Shown: positions 23,463 to 35,519, counted from the first letter of the stretch. The stretch is DNA of 64,000 bases from Saururus chinensis (GCA_035235625.1 CP141150.1:9114001-9178000); one strand, 5' to 3'. Translations and numbers: made by a program. The notes: generated by a model from the sequence alone, not told the origin.

Positions 23463-24820
23463 GTAAACAAAATTTCGATACGTTTCTGGTTCTCTCTTCC
23501 TCCCTTGCTCTTCGCCATCTCCTTTTCTCTACAGTCTCCTTCTGCCGAGGCCCCATCCTCTCCCGTTATTACACTCTTCTCCTCCGTCTTTCTCTCTCCC
23601 GCCCTCTATTCCGAAGTTCAAATCATCTAATCATAAAAGTTGCATTTTTTTATTTCATCTCATTTGTTCCAAAGAGTTTTTGGTGTTTGCATCCATTGGT
23701 TTGATACTGGTCTGATAAATGATTCTATGCCATAGCTAGTTCCATATATACTGTTGTGTGCACTTGCGGGATAAGTAGTGGAACCTTTTAATTATGTTCT
23801 GTTTATAACAACCTTTCTCTGGTTAAATAAGACGCTGGCACTAATTAAATGATAGTACCATAGTTTGAATCTGAGTTGTAGTTTTCCACTAAAAAAAAGT
23901 TCATGTGGTTCTCTCCGTGTTTGAGCTGACTTGTCTTTAAAGGATTGATAGTATGCTTAAAATAGTTTCTGGCTTGTCGAAAAGGACGCGTTAATGGGTT
24001 GCGTTTAAAACTTTAGCCTGAGTTGTAAACTATAAAGTCCAGGGCAAACTCACTTCGATGTGGAAGAATATGAAACTGCAAGATTAGATTCCACTAAATG
24101 TATGGCTGATATGGTAGAATTGGTTGATAAGGTAAGAATGAGAAAAATAAAGGCATGCGAAAAACTGAAGAAATGAAACTGTGATTTAATTAGTCACTGA
24201 CCACAGATTATTTTTGTTCTGAACTTCTGATGTTATTTTGGCGCTGAGATTAATGTTTTCTTGGCTGTGTGAGAGGTAGATGCTGTTTAGGGTAGTTCGC
24301 TTTTAGTTATCATTTATTTTTTCACTTGGAACTCTTAAAATATACCTAAATATATATAATAATAATAATTTTTTAATAGCCATATCCTAGTTTTTTGAAA
24401 ATTGCTATATCCCCGTGTCCATATCGTGACATATCGTATGCCCGTATCCGTATCCATACTTCCTAGGCTCTCTGATTAGGATTTCCTCTGCAGGTTTTAT
24501 AATCTTCCCGACATTCTATTTTCGTGGTAAAAGTTGTCACTATTTGGTTTTGAAGTTGATGTTTTGTGGTAGAATAATGATGTGCATACACTTAAATTGA
24601 TGGGTGTTTTTTTATTTTTGGTAGTGACTGTATGTTCTTGGTCAGTTATTATAAGTTTTAGTAGTTATCATTATGTTTAATAGTTTTTATGCATGTTTTA
24701 CTTCAGTACAACTTGGTTGTTTCTTTTTTAGCTTAGTCATTTTTAATTGGAAGAAATAAGGGTTATTGCTTTGTTATTTTATGACCCCCTTGACTAAAAA
24801 TCCTGCTTATGCCTTTGCAG
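23463..24820 (+). other. probable 5'-leader intron of SmD1
   Basis: The sequence ...CTCAAAAAG|GTAAACAAAA gives a donor at 23463. CTTATGCCTTTGCAG|TCCTC gives an acceptor ending at 24820, 26 bp before the SmD1 start codon. The GC- and CT-rich DNA at about 23270-23462 would be the non-coding first exon. Inferred from splice signals only. Confidence 0.6.
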
Positions 24821-24846
24821 TCCTCAGCTTTGGTTCCATTGCAACA

Positions 24847-26942
24847 ATGAAGCTCGTCAGGTGATTTTCCCCTGCTTTCCATTCCTCTGAGGAGGGTTTT
24901 GTTGTTTTATTTGTTTATTTTTGTTGCACTCTAGGTTTCCACTGCTTTCACTGAAATTGGCAAAATTAACTTAGGTTTTTGATGAAGTTGAGCAATGAGA
25001 CCGTCTCGATCGAGCTCAAGAATGGGACTGTTGTTCATGGCACCATTACAGGTTCCCCACCAGCTTTATGTGTTTTTTTATGTTTCTGCCGCTTAAGCAT
25101 TTGTCTGGTAGAATGTTTTCTTTCTTCATTTTTCTATCTCAAAAGCATGTTATTTTACTTCTTTATTATTGTTTATATCATTCCTTTAGAATTAAAATAT
25201 TATTCAGAGTAATGGAGTTGGAAAGAAGATGATCATCGGGGCTCTCTTCCTGCACTGTTGTCAATGTCGATCCAAATGTATTAATATGTTACACAGAGTA
25301 ACAGTGGTTTCAATATGCACATAATATACATGTTTATGTGCTATGTGGCAGACGAAGATGAGGAAGGTGGTTTTAGTCCTAAGGGCTTGGGGGAACTAGC
25401 AGAAAAGAAAGCTTTTATGTTTTCTTGTAGAAAATTATGTATATCGGCACAGTTTGACCTAAACTTTTGCTGCATTAAAAGTTGCTGAACCATGGACTTG
25501 GCAGATCCAGAATGTGTTTGTTCTAGCATTTAGTTTGATGAACCTTATAAAACTATATACATTTGATTGTGTGGGAAGCAAATGCTTAAAGGGAAAGAAT
25601 ACTGACGAATGGCATTTTCTTAAAACATCTGCCACCTTCAATCAGGCAGATTTGGTCCTTACTTGTGGAGAAGGCAGTGCTTCTCATTTTTTATTTTTTG
25701 CATCAATCAATTGTAAAAAAAATGTCTGAGAGCCATTACCTGAGGGAGATGAAATGTATTTCATCTTCTTCTTCTTCTTCTTTTGCCTTGAAGTTCTAAA
25801 TTGAAAACTAATGGATGTGCTAGTGATAAGATTGGGGGGGATGCAAGATGAAGAGGCAAAGGGGGAAGAGGAAGACATAAGAGGATGTGGATGGAGGATA
25901 AAAACAAATAGGCTATACTGTCTCTTACAAAAGAGTAAACAAAAAACAGGTTAGACTGGAGGTGCAAGATCTCTGTTGCTGACCTTGAAATTTAAATCGT
26001 TGGGAAAATGCACTTTATGATCATGATTAAGTTCGAAACTGAAAAGTCTTGATAAACAAAAACATGTATTGAGGCAATTCATGTCAGCCTAATTGGTCGA
26101 TGACATCCATGTGGCTTATGTGTGAGTCACTAAGGCCATTTTCTTCTTGAGTTATATGTTTGGCATCATTCCTAGCTATTAAAGCATTGGTAAAAACCAA
26201 ACTCTTTACTACTGAGATGCCTTTGGCAGTTATGACCCGCATTTGTTGTAATTTAAATAATGTATGGGCTCAAAGTTAGAGCTATGTAGTTGTTTTTAAA
26301 TGTACTCTTGTTTTGCATATAAATCTTCATTACATGTATACACGTTTTCAGAATAAAAAATTCAAATAATAATGAGATGTTAGTCAATCCAGATTGACTT
26401 GGCCATTGAATTTTAATATAGATGCTGTCAGTAAATGATCAATAACAGTAATTCTTAAACCATGTCCTAGTTGAGCCAACTACGTTCTGCCTTTCTTGCT
26501 TCATACTTGATTATTCTCGAGCTTTATATCTACTGTGATTATGTTTCAGGAGTTGATATTAGTATGAACACACATTTGAAGACTGTCAAACTAACTCTAA
26601 AAGGAAAAAATCCTGTCACTCTTGACCATCTGAGTGTGAGAGGTAACAACATCCGGTATTATATCCTTCCTGACAGCTTGAATCTGGAGACTTTATTGGT
26701 TGAGGAGACCCCAAAGATCAAGCCGAAGAAGCCAAATGCAGGTAATACACTCATGTCTTTCATTTTCAGTTTTTTTTTTCTTCTTTGGCGTGGGGGGGTT
26801 ATGGTGTGGTTTTAATATTGCTTATACTACCTCAAAGTAAGGTATATTTATCAAGTGTTACTATTCCTCTATGAAACTAGGGCGCCCTTTAGGACGTGGT
26901 CGAGGACGTGGACGTGGGAGGGGCCGTGGTCGGGGACGTTAG
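24847..26942 (+). CDS. small nuclear ribonucleoprotein SmD1
   Basis: Four coding exons: 24847-24860, 24975-25051, 26550-26741 and 26881-26942, all with GT-AG borders, total 345 nt, 114 residues. The protein opens [19 protein letters not shown], then [24 protein letters not shown], the Sm2 signature IRGNNIRYY-type ([15 protein letters not shown]), and ends in an Arg-Gly repeat tail (GRGRGRG...). SmD1 is one of seven Sm proteins that form the ring on U1, U2, U4 and U5 snRNAs; the RG tail is the target of symmetric arginine dimethylation in the family and helps SMN-type assembly. Length is close to other eukaryotic SmD1 proteins. Intron 2 is about 1.5 kb. The RG tail has its own exon. No defect is visible. 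Confidence 0.95.
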
Positions 26943-28168
26943 CGTGGTGCCTATGGCTAATTTTGCAAAAACTGCTGTTGTGGATATAGTGACTTTATCC
27001 GAATATTTGCCTACTTGCTTAGTATAGTGTCTCTGAGCTTCAATCAGTGTTTGTACCATTCGTTAATGTAGACATGTGCACAAGGTAGTGAGTGGATGAT
27101 TTATTGGAATTCATTGTATCCAAAAATGGCTGGGGAAAATTTGTGACAGGTGAATTACATCAATTTGTGTGTGTTTTTGGTGAATTGCACTTCCACGGCC
27201 TTGATGTTTGTTGAAATTGAATTTGCATCCTATCACGTTTGGAAAAAACACATTTACATCCATATGGTAACATAATCGTTCGATGGACATTTGTGTGAAT
27301 GATGAAAATGCCCTTATTTATAAAACAAGGTGGTTAGTGTTGCCAACAGTATGTAGTTTTCTTTTTTCTCCTTTGCTACGACTCACACACCCTCAATCTT
27401 TATTAGTCCTGTCCCATATAAATAGTTTTACTTGGTGTTTATTGTTTGTTTTAAAAAATCAAATGAAACCATATTTCGAAAAATTAAGTGGAGTAATTAA
27501 TATGGGACAAAGTGAGTATTTTAGTTTGGTCTATTATGAGGCGTACACTCTTGGAGATGGGAGCTGCCTGATTTTTGTGCAATCCATTTCGGGGGATTCT
27601 CTTCATTGATCCATGGCGAGTTCCAAGCCACATTCAATTTTGATTTCTCCACATACAAATTGAATTCAATTTTGATTTCTCCACATACAAATTGACTTTC
27701 TTCTTCATCCATGGTAATTTTTATGCTACGTCCCAATTTTTTTATCGTTTAAGCCATGACAAATATGCTTCATGAGGCAGTATGTGTATTATAACTTTTG
27801 TGATTTCTAAAGGAGGGTAGAGAGACCTGCCTGGAATAAAAAACAGTGGTAATTGCAATTGTCATTGCTGCGAGAACAAGAATTTAAGAAAGAGTTAACT
27901 ATGGAAAAGGTATATGACAACTACAAATAATAGTAATACATTAAGATTTACATTTTGTAGCTATTGAAAGGCCTTTTGGACCTATCCCACCTCGTTAAAA
28001 TCCTTGTACTTGGGCAGATTTCCAATTCTTAAATTGCGAAACTAAAACTAAAACACAGCTTTAGAAATAAAACAATTAAATGATTTATTCATCCATACAG
28101 TGACAAAATTGTGTGCTATATCCCAGTTGAGCAGCAACTCATAATTGGAGAGATTACTGAGTTTTTTA
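26943..28168. other. SmD1 3' flank and spacer
   Basis: Contains the presumed SmD1 3' untranslated region after 26942. At 27633-27695 a 32 bp unit (TTCAATTTTGATTTCTCCAC...) is repeated in tandem. No gene recognised. Confidence 0.5.
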
Positions 28169-28215
28169 CGCTCCCTGATTCAATGAGCCCAGAATGAGCG
28201 GTGAATCAGGGAGCG
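28169..28215. repeat. perfect 14 bp hairpin
   Basis: CGCTCCCTGATTCA (28169-28182) and TGAATCAGGGAGCG (28202-28215) are exact reverse complements with a 19 nt loop. Isolated; no role can be assigned. Confidence 0.8.
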
Positions 28216-29496
28216 CCATGTTGCAGGGGGTAAAGCAACTCAGACGGTAATGAAAGTTTAAACCTCTGTTAACGCCAACCCACTCCCAGTTTCTTCCACT
28301 TACCCATTCCCTTCTCTGTCTCTTTCACCAAAAAATCTAACCGTTTGCCATCACCGGAAACCATTGCAGCAGGATCTTTTTGCCTTCACCGGAGATCACT
28401 GTGTCTGAACTCTGCACCGATATTTGCCGACATTTTCATGTGCAAATCTGGATTCCACATATAAATGCAATGCTGGATTGGGGATGAGAATGCAAACAGT
28501 GTTTCCATTTCTACATGCTCATAGAAATGCACCTGCTTGCAGGATACTTTTTCTATGTCTCAGCTCTTGACTTGGTTCCCTATAGATCATTCTATGTAAT
28601 GACTACTTTAGATGGAATTTCTTTAGCTCGAGAATTATGGAGATTAGCAATGGAGACAAAAGGAGATGCTTATTTTAGGAGTTGTAGTAAGCATTCCCAT
28701 AAACAGTAGTCTATCCTTGAAATTTTGTTTCATGAATTTTGCTGGGCAAGTTTTTCTTGAATATTGATGCTTAGTAGATGGAAAGATAATTGAAGACATT
28801 ATAAAAGCATTTAATACTTGTATGTGAATATATACAAGGTCATACTCAGGTCAATAATCTTTATTTTTTTACTGTATACTTTCTTCATTAGTAACAATGC
28901 TGGCATATTTTAAACTAGCATCTGAAATTTATTCTAGAAAAGTTTGATGTTAGTTTGTAGTACCCACGTCTTCCTTCTCTTTAGTAGTTGGGTGAACAAA
29001 ATGCTGAAAGGACAACAGAAAAGGTCTTATGTCCCTTTCATTTGCTTCTTTGAGTTATTACATTATTGAATGTTTGCCAAAGCAATAATATAATAGGCAG
29101 ATGATGCTTTCTTCCGGTAGTAATCGTTGTATACCTACAACACAGTTCATAAAGTTTAGATTGATTCATCCCTTCTTTTGTGCATGTGGATCTTGTTGGC
29201 ATGCACCATGAAATTGTGGCTAGCAGGGTCTGATTCCCAGTCCTCCCAACATGGTTGTTGTCTACTAAGTAGTGCATATTACATACTGCATACACCTTTT
29301 TTGATTGGTTACCTGGGGAGGAAGAAGGGAATTAAAATGGGTCATGGTAGAGATTTATACCAAGGATGGAAGGACATGGTGGAGTAGGTGGTGGTCATGT
29401 GCCCCCATGGATTTGCCCCTCTTCTCCATGTGCATTGTTCATGTGTAATTGGTCATCTAAATGAAATTGGTCACATTTTGATGTCTCAGAAGTTAC
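28216..29496. other. intergenic, no gene recognised
   Basis: An open frame at 28515-28709 (reading LDLVPYRSFYVMTTLDGISL in part) is not recognised and has no neighbouring exon that I can support. The rest is AT-rich spacer up to the gypsy element. Confidence 0.4.
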
Positions 29497-29791
29497 TGTT
29501 GTGCCTGATGTTGGGCACAATGGTACCTTACACAATCACACAGAAAAGGGGGAGAGAGGAAAAAGGAACGGAAGAAGTTCTAACTATTCAATTGCATAAA
29601 AGAAACACAAGGGGATGACCCTTATAGAGAGTCGTGCCAGGTAGTAGGCCCGGCTTGCCGTGGGTAACTAGCTAGTCCAATACAGTTATTCATTCTATTA
29701 TATAAGCAAATACTAAGCAAATATAAAAGAAAGTAACCTAATACAATGCAATAAAAGGGAAATAGGTAGTCCAGGGTGATCATGCACAATA
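29497..29791 (-). repeat. 3' LTR of gypsy element
   Basis: About 295 bp, homologous to 31974-32294 and about 25 bp shorter, mainly through a deletion near 29640. Its outer end is TGTTGTGCC and its inner end GCACAATA. Confidence 0.85.
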
Positions 29792-29799
29792 CTCCACCA

Positions 29800-30005
29800 C
29801 GCTTTTGCTATTTGCCTTGACCTCAAGGAAACCAAGCCGAGTAGTGAGCCATGAACTCCTCCTCAGAGATCCACATGACATCCTCAAGGGGCTGGCCTTG
29901 CCAAGAAACAAGCACCTTTGTAATGATACAGCCAGAAAGGCGGACCTGACGCTTATTAAGCACTGAGGCAAGAACAGGATCGGAAGGCTGGACCGGTCCC
30001 ATCAA
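29800..30005 (-). pseudogene. gypsy chromodomain remnant
   Basis: Two overlapping minus-strand frames give VLNKRQVRLSG followed by ITKVLVSWQGQPLEDVMWIS and EEEFMAHYSAWFP, the chromodomain pattern (VxVxWxGxPxEDxTWE) found at the C-terminus of chromovirus integrases. It is broken by frameshifts. Confidence 0.75.
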
Positions 30006-30050
30006 AGGGGGTGGTGGAGCATCAGTGGCGAGGGAAGTATCACCTACACA

Positions 30051-31042
30051 TCAATGAAGACTGGAGATATGGAAGACGAGGTGGACTAAGGAGCCATGCG
30101 GTAGAGCAAGATGATAAGCTACTGGGCCAATATGCTCCACCATTGCATATGGACCATGGAAATGGGGGGCGAGCTTGGAATACTCGAGCTGAAACAAGGA
30201 TGTTTGACGCTGAGGGAGGACAGAGATATAAACCAAGTCACCCACAACAAATTCTCTATCAATGTGATGGCCATCATAAATCTTCTTCATCCGGTTTTGA
30301 GTAGAGGATAAGTTCTCCTTAAGCTGGTGAAGAACCTTGTCCTGTATTCGTAGCATATAATCCACCTCGGCCACAAAGGAGTAGTGAGGGACATAAGATA
30401 ACATGGTCAAAGGTGGGCGTACATACTGCACCTCAAAAGGGGTAAATCCCGTGTGAGTGTGAAAGGTGGTGTTATACGACCACTCCACCCATTGAAGAAG
30501 CTAAAGTCATTGGCGGGGCTCAGATATAGTGAAATATCGGAGATATTGCTCCAAACAAAGATTCACCACCTCCATCTGGCAATATGATTGTGGGTGATAA
30601 GTGGTGCTCATGTGGAGAGCAGTGCCCTGTAAAGAGAAGAACTCCTGCCAGAATTGCGATATAAAGATCTTGTCACAGTCAGATACAATAGTGCGAGGCA
30701 TGCCATGAAGTTTGGCCACCTCCCGAACATAGAGCTTTGCTACTATCTTGGCGGTGAATGGGTGGATCAAAGCACAAAAGTGAGCATACTTGGACAACCG
30801 ATCCACCACCACCAGAATCACTGACTTGCCTTCACCATAGGCAAGGCCTCCACGAACCTCCCAAACCTTATCAGGAATGGGTAATGGCTAAAGCAAACTG
30901 GTAGGGGACGTCGTGGCAGCCTTTGCTCTTTGACATACATCACAAGTAGTAACATACTCCTGTATTGCCCGTCGAATATCCTGCCACATAAAGCTCTGAC
31001 CGATCCACTTATATGTGCGAATGCTCCTTCATGACTGGCCAC
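30051..31042 (-). pseudogene. gypsy integrase remnant
   Basis: From right to left: a zinc-finger relic (SHEGAFAH, then CDVCQRAK in another frame), core motifs VVVDRLSKYAHF, TIVSDCDKIFISQFWQEFF and YHPQSYCQMEVVNLCLEQYL (the D, D and E positions are still readable), then the C-terminal part MEWSYNTTFHTHTGFTPFEV and RMKKIYDGHH...VVGDLVYIS. Stops and shifts break it into several frames. Confidence 0.85.
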
Positions 31043-31149
31043 TGGAGCATAGAAAGTGGCACATCTCCTTAGGTATCTCGCGTTTTAGACTCCTCTTGAA
31101 CGTTCTCACCAAGGTTGCACCGGCCAATCGAGGAGGTGGTTGGCCACCT

Positions 31150-31700
31150 TCATAAACTCTGTGTTATAGACCCAGACGGTGGAGGCTTGGCGCAGCATGG
31201 AGAACATCTCATTGAAGTCCTGGAACTCATTGGGGCCAAATTAGATTCACAGTTATCAAAGAAGGCAGCCCAAGTGGGGTAACACACCTTCTTCTCGAAG
31301 CTCTGGAACCAGATCGAAGCGTCACTGTCCAGGTGGAACGCGGCTATGTGTAGTTGATTAGCCTCGGAGTGCCTTCCTTGGTAGGAGAAAAACTTTTCAG
31401 CCTTGTATAACCACTCCACCGGGTCGTCATCGCCATTATAGCGTGGGAATTGTAGGTGGGCCAAACGAGGCTCAGCTCCTCCCCATGGCCCTCTGCGAGG
31501 CCTCGGGTACTCCTCCCATTCGTCCTCTATCTTCTAAAATAGATTTCTGGGTGGCGACACCATTGGGACATTCTCCCAAACACCTGCGGGCCTCATGTAT
31601 CCCTCGTCTCCCTTTTGCAGCTTGGTCGATGGTGCCAAAGCGCAGAGGGGCCTGGGGAACACCTGTCTCCATGTCTACCATCACCTGAGGGCTAGGGCAG
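31150..31700 (-). pseudogene. gypsy gag remnant
   Basis: The minus-strand reading LQFPRYNGDDDPVEWLYKAE then FFSYQGRHSEANQLHIAAFH and DASIWFQSF is the retrotransposon gag pattern (FPxFxGDDPxxWxxxxExxF). The frame is lost near 31225. Homology runs straight into integrase near 31050-31080, placing the deletion there. Confidence 0.8.
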
Positions 31701-31973
31701 CACCGTTTAGGGGCCTACCTCTTTTTCCATGTTGGCAGCCAGCAGTCTAGCTAAGAGTGGTGCTGAGGGTGCTGCCTATAGCTGTGCAACGGCCAGGCTT
31801 AGGGACTCAATCTTGGCCACGATCTATGCCAAGGTAGGAACACTGATGGTCTCTGGGATAGTTTTGGGGCTATTCGCTGAGGCTTTGGCTTCCTTCTCAG
31901 GCTGAACTTCTGGGACCGCGGTGGACTGCTTTCCTCACGCCATGGCCGGGGGTCATGAAGACTCCGATACTAA

Positions 31974-32294
31974 TGTTGTGCCCGATGTTGGGCACAATGG
32001 TACCTTGAACAATCACGCAGGAAAGGAGAGAGAGGAAAAAGAAAGGGAAGAAGTTCTGACTATTCAATTGCATCAAAGAAACACAAGGGATGGGACGACC
32101 CTTATAGGGAGTTGCGCCCTCTCTCCTAGGGAACCACACCAGCTAGTGGTCTCGGCTATCCCATGGGCCAATAGCTGGTCCAATACAATTATTCATCCTA
32201 TTATATAAAAAAATACTAAGCAAATATGAAAGAAATTAGCTTAATACAAAGCAGTAAAAGGGAAATAGGTAGTCTAGGGTGATTGTGCACAACA
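31974..32294 (-). repeat. 5' LTR of gypsy element
   Basis: About 321 bp; perfect 8 bp inverted ends TGTTGTGC/GCACAACA. Paired with 29497-29791. Confidence 0.88.
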
Positions 32295-32299
32295 ATTAC

Positions 32300-33643
32300 A
32301 TCTCTTATTACTACCGCAAACCTAGAGACCCAACTAAGCTAATTAGAGAAGGCTGGGTATTCAACCTTTGTAGATTAACCATGCACAATTAGCTTCTTCC
32401 TAGACTTACAAAACTTTCCAAGTATTTGCAATCAGGCATGTCTAACCTAACCAAACTCTTAGACCAAAGTAGAGTCCTAGCATGATACATAGAGTTGTAT
32501 GTAGCTATCATGCTAGAACTCATGGTATATAGTTACCTGTTACCATTGATTGGACTTGAAAAAGTACATCTTCGTTTAGGTGTAACTCATATTCTCTATC
32601 AATAAATGTTTAGTAAACTTTTATTATAAAAAAAGTGGAGTAGAAATATTAGCTTCCTATTTTTATGCTATATTTCCTTCAAAAATTTAAGAGTAAAATT
32701 TTCTTGAATTTGGACCCTTAACTTAAAGGTCTGTTTAGTCATAGATTATTTATAGGATTTGTACAAGATTTGTACAAAAGTGTGTTTGGTAACACCTTAA
32801 TTTGATTTTCTAAGAAGCCAAAAATCTAAATCTCATTTGGTATCCTAAACTGAAAATCTTCTCTACAAAGCTAAAATATATCTTTAAAATTTGCCTCATA
32901 TATATGTTGTTGTGGAAAAAATAAAAAAAAAATCAATAATTTAAGGACAATCACCTTCATGAGGAGGTTTTTCATAAATCCAAGTGATTTAAAGTTTTTA
33001 ATTTTTAAGGCACTATATATTTTAAATTTCGAGTCACCATTAATGGGGGGCTTTAGCTTGTCAACGGCTTTGCCAACAATCTTAGGTACATCTCATAATG
33101 AAAATTGTTTACCAAAAGCACCCTTAATGTGGATATGATTGGCGGTGGGATAGGATATTTGAAGAGGTTGATTACCTGCCCTTCTATTCGGCCCACTATG
33201 AAAAATTAATGCAAATAATTGACTTTAACGTGAAATTTTAGAAGGAGATGCAACATTTTCTACACAATGTGTTTAAATGGGCATAACACTAAGTCAATAT
33301 ATTGACATTTCAGGAAACGAGTAGTTTTTTATAGCCCGTTCTTAAAAAACTAAATAAGAAACAAAATAATATGTGAAATTTTTGATCTTTGTGTCCCATA
33401 ATTTACTGCAGTATTTTTTAGGAATTGTTGTGTAACATCCAAAAGCAACCATGATTCTAAGCCACTGTGAATTAGACAAAAAAATTCATTATATTAAATA
33501 AATTACACTTACCTTCTCGACCATCTTAGAAATAATTTAATTCTCATGCAATTGCAAAACTCAATTACTGGTAACTTATGATTTATCATTAGTTTAATCA
33601 TTTAAAAAAAGTATTAAAGTAATTTATGATTTCCCTCAGGCAT
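32300..33643. other. intergenic with probable MITE (about 32720-33127)
   Basis: TTAAAGGTCTGTTTAGT near 32720 and, on the minus strand, TTAAGGGTGCTTTTGGTAAA ending near 33127 look like the diverged inverted ends of a MITE of hAT or PIF type. No coding region recognised in the stretch. Confidence 0.4.
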
Positions 33644-33716
33644 GGGGATGTAGCTCAGATGGTAGAGCGCTCGCTTAGCATGCGAGAGGTACGGGGATCG
33701 ATACCCCGCATCTCCA
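33644..33716 (+). tRNA. tRNA-Ala (anticodon AGC), altered T-loop
   Basis: 73 nt cloverleaf with acceptor GGGGATG/CATCTCC, D-arm TAGCTCAGATGGTAGAGC, anticodon stem CTCGC/GCGAG with loop TTAGCAT (anticodon AGC), and discriminator A. The T-arm is CGGGG-ATCGATA-CCCCG: the first T-loop base (T54) is A, whereas the copy at 1696 has TTCGATA. T54 is nearly universal, pairs with A58, and is part of the internal B-box promoter (GGTTCGA), so transcription or folding may be impaired. It may be a pseudogene. Confidence 0.88.
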
Positions 33717-34435
33717 CTTTGTTTTTGTTTGCTGTCTCTCTATGAAGGACATAAAGACTTTTTATTTCCTTTTGCTTGAGGCAGAATTTGTGCATGCAAT
33801 GCAACTACTTATTTGTCACCAGAAAAAATGTTCTTCAATTTAATTTGAACATTTAACCTCCCAATCCTTGGGTGAATTAAGGTAAGTTAGATAGCCAATT
33901 GAAAGCACTGTACACATAAAACAGCTTTGTCATAAAACAGCTTTGTAACAAGGCTTAAATTCAATGTGCGCACTTTTGCTGGATTTCTTGGTCAACACTT
34001 GGTGATCAACAATATGAGGCTACCATATCACCAAAAATAATGGTGAGAGAGAAACTCTAAAATGATATCCAACATGCCCACCGGTCATGGTGGGGTAGTT
34101 GATAAAATATTTTTGTTTTGGATAGTGATATTCCATGATAAAAACTCACATAGTTTTGATTTAAGTAGGCCCTCCACAAAGTTTATAAATTTTTGACGTA
34201 AAAACAATATTTTTCTTTTTCTTTTCGTAAAACAAGAAGGTAGATTTATTTAGCGGACTAGACGAAATACATAATCCATGTGCCGTCTAGGTTCGTTCGC
34301 TGTCAATGTTGCTTTCTCCATTCAACGCACAAGAATGACAGGGCGAATTCTTCTGAGGCAGCTGCGACCCACACCAATCTCTTCCAGTCCCGCAATCAAT
34401 GTCCAGCGGGTGGACAAGATGCAAAACCATTTTGC

Positions 34436-34441
34436 CCGACA
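34436..34441 (-). promoter_or_regulatory. TGTCGG auxin response element, SAUR C
   Basis: CCGACA on the plus strand is TGTCGG on the minus strand, a preferred ARF binding hexamer. It lies about 360 bp before the start codon. The second box seen in the right copy has become CCGATG here (about 34552-34557). Confidence 0.55.
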
Positions 34442-34698
34442 AGCTGCATGACATTAATTCAGATCAACAGTGGGCGGCTATATTGACTGTGGGCGGCTAG
34501 CTATACATGAGGGTAGGCTCCACTCTTCAGTACCTCAGGAAGGACAGAAAGCCCGATGAGACACAGGAGAAGCTGAGAATTGAAGAGATTGCAGCGAGAC
34601 AAAGCAATAGCAAGACCATGTGGACTTCAACTTGCCATTGCCTCACTTCATTATCCACATATCACAGTCCTAGCTTGAGCTCAGTACCATTAAATTTC

Positions 34699-34708
34699 TA
34701 TATAAACA
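34699..34708 (+). promoter_or_regulatory. TATA box, SAUR C
   Basis: CTATATAAAC about 95 bp before the start, conserved at 43763-43772 and before SAUR F and F'. Confidence 0.65.
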
Positions 34709-34797
34709 CATCCTTTCTTCAGTGATCTTCATCAGTTTCCCTCATTCTCCAAGTCTTCCTCCACTATTACGTCTTCAATAATCCAGCATATTCAATC

Positions 34798-35094
34798 ATG
34801 GGCATCCGTCTGTATGGGATGATTCAAGCCAAACACGTCATTCAGCGGTCGCTGGCCAGAGATCGATCAGGTTCCACATCTAGTGTCCCCAGAGGCCACT
34901 TTGCTGTGTATGTTGGGGAAGCACAGAAGCGTTTTGTGGTTCCAATCTCCTTCTTGAAGCAGCCTTCGTTCCAGAACTTGTTGAAGAAGGCTGAGGAAGA
35001 GTTTGGCTTCGACCACCAAACGGGCGGCCTCAGTATTCCCTGCAAAGAAGAGGCTTTTGTAGCTCTAACGTCTCACTTGGAGAGCAGCTATTGA
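34798..35094 (+). CDS. SAUR family auxin-responsive protein (SAUR C)
   Basis: Intronless 98-codon gene opening [20 protein letters not shown]. It carries [20 protein letters not shown] at about residues 29-48, [20 protein letters not shown] at about 51-70, [15 protein letters not shown] at about 75-89, and ends HLESSY. All expected SAUR segments are present and unbroken. The protein is identical to that at 43863-44159; the coding DNA differs by about two silent changes near 34812 and 34855. Expected role: early auxin-induced control of cell expansion. Its promoter has a TATA box and at least one TGTCGG box. Confidence 0.94.
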   Translation: MGIRLYGMIQAKHVIQRSLARDRSGSTSSVPRGHFAVYVGEAQKRFVVPISFLKQPSFQNLLKKAEEEFGFDHQTGGLSIPCKEEAFVALTSHLESSY

Positions 35095-35416
35095 GAATAA
35101 CAAAAGAATGGAAGTTGCACCAAGGAGGTGTTCAAGGCCTGTGCATACCACGGGCTACAACAATTCCATCTGACTGTCACTCTTTTAACACCCAATTTTT
35201 TGTATTGGCAACCAATGCGATCCATCTTAACATCTTGTGTCCTTCTTCCTTTTTTTTGCTCTTTTTTGTACATGCAAATGATATGTAGAAAGGTGAATAT
35301 TCTACATGAAAATTGTTAATTTCATTTCCTATTCATTTCTCTTTCCTTAGTTGTTTGAGCAATTCAGTGTGTTTAGTTGCGTGACAATCTGATAATCCAA
35401 TTGGGGTTATATTCTA

Positions 35417-35519
35417 CTCTCTCCGTCTCATATTAATAGCTCTATTAGATTTTTCAAAATGAATTAACCTCGTTCATTTTGAAAAACCAAATTGCTCTAT
35501 TAATATGAGAGGGAGGGAG
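35417..35519. mobile_element. Stowaway-like MITE
   Basis: 103 bp near-palindrome from CTCTCTCCGTCTCATATTAA to ATATGAGAGGGAGGGAG, matching the CTCCCTCCGT... termini of Stowaway MITEs. TA precedes it; CA follows, so one side of the TA duplication has changed. It is present in both tandem copies, hence older than the duplication. Confidence 0.75.

Larger units (their letters stand above)
29497..32294 (-). mobile_element. Ty3-gypsy (chromovirus-type) retrotransposon with internal deletion
   Basis: 2.8 kb element on the minus strand. LTRs at 31974-32294 (5') and 29497-29791 (3') share most of their sequence, starting TGTTGTGCC and ending GCACAACA (GCACAATA in the 3' LTR, plus-strand reading). Target duplication is GTTAC (29492-29496) versus ATTAC (32295-32299), one mismatch. 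Internally, gag is followed directly by integrase and a chromodomain; protease, reverse transcriptase and RNase H are missing. Just inside the 5' LTR the minus strand reads TAGTATCGGAGT, similar to the tRNA-iMet primer site TGGTATCAGAGC. The short LTRs plus chromodomain suggest a Reina-like chromovirus (inference). Confidence 0.85.

Noticed and set aside
25341-25880. Open frames within SmD1 intron 2 as a nested gene
   Set aside because: Short, low-complexity in part, and without splice or domain support; best read as intron.
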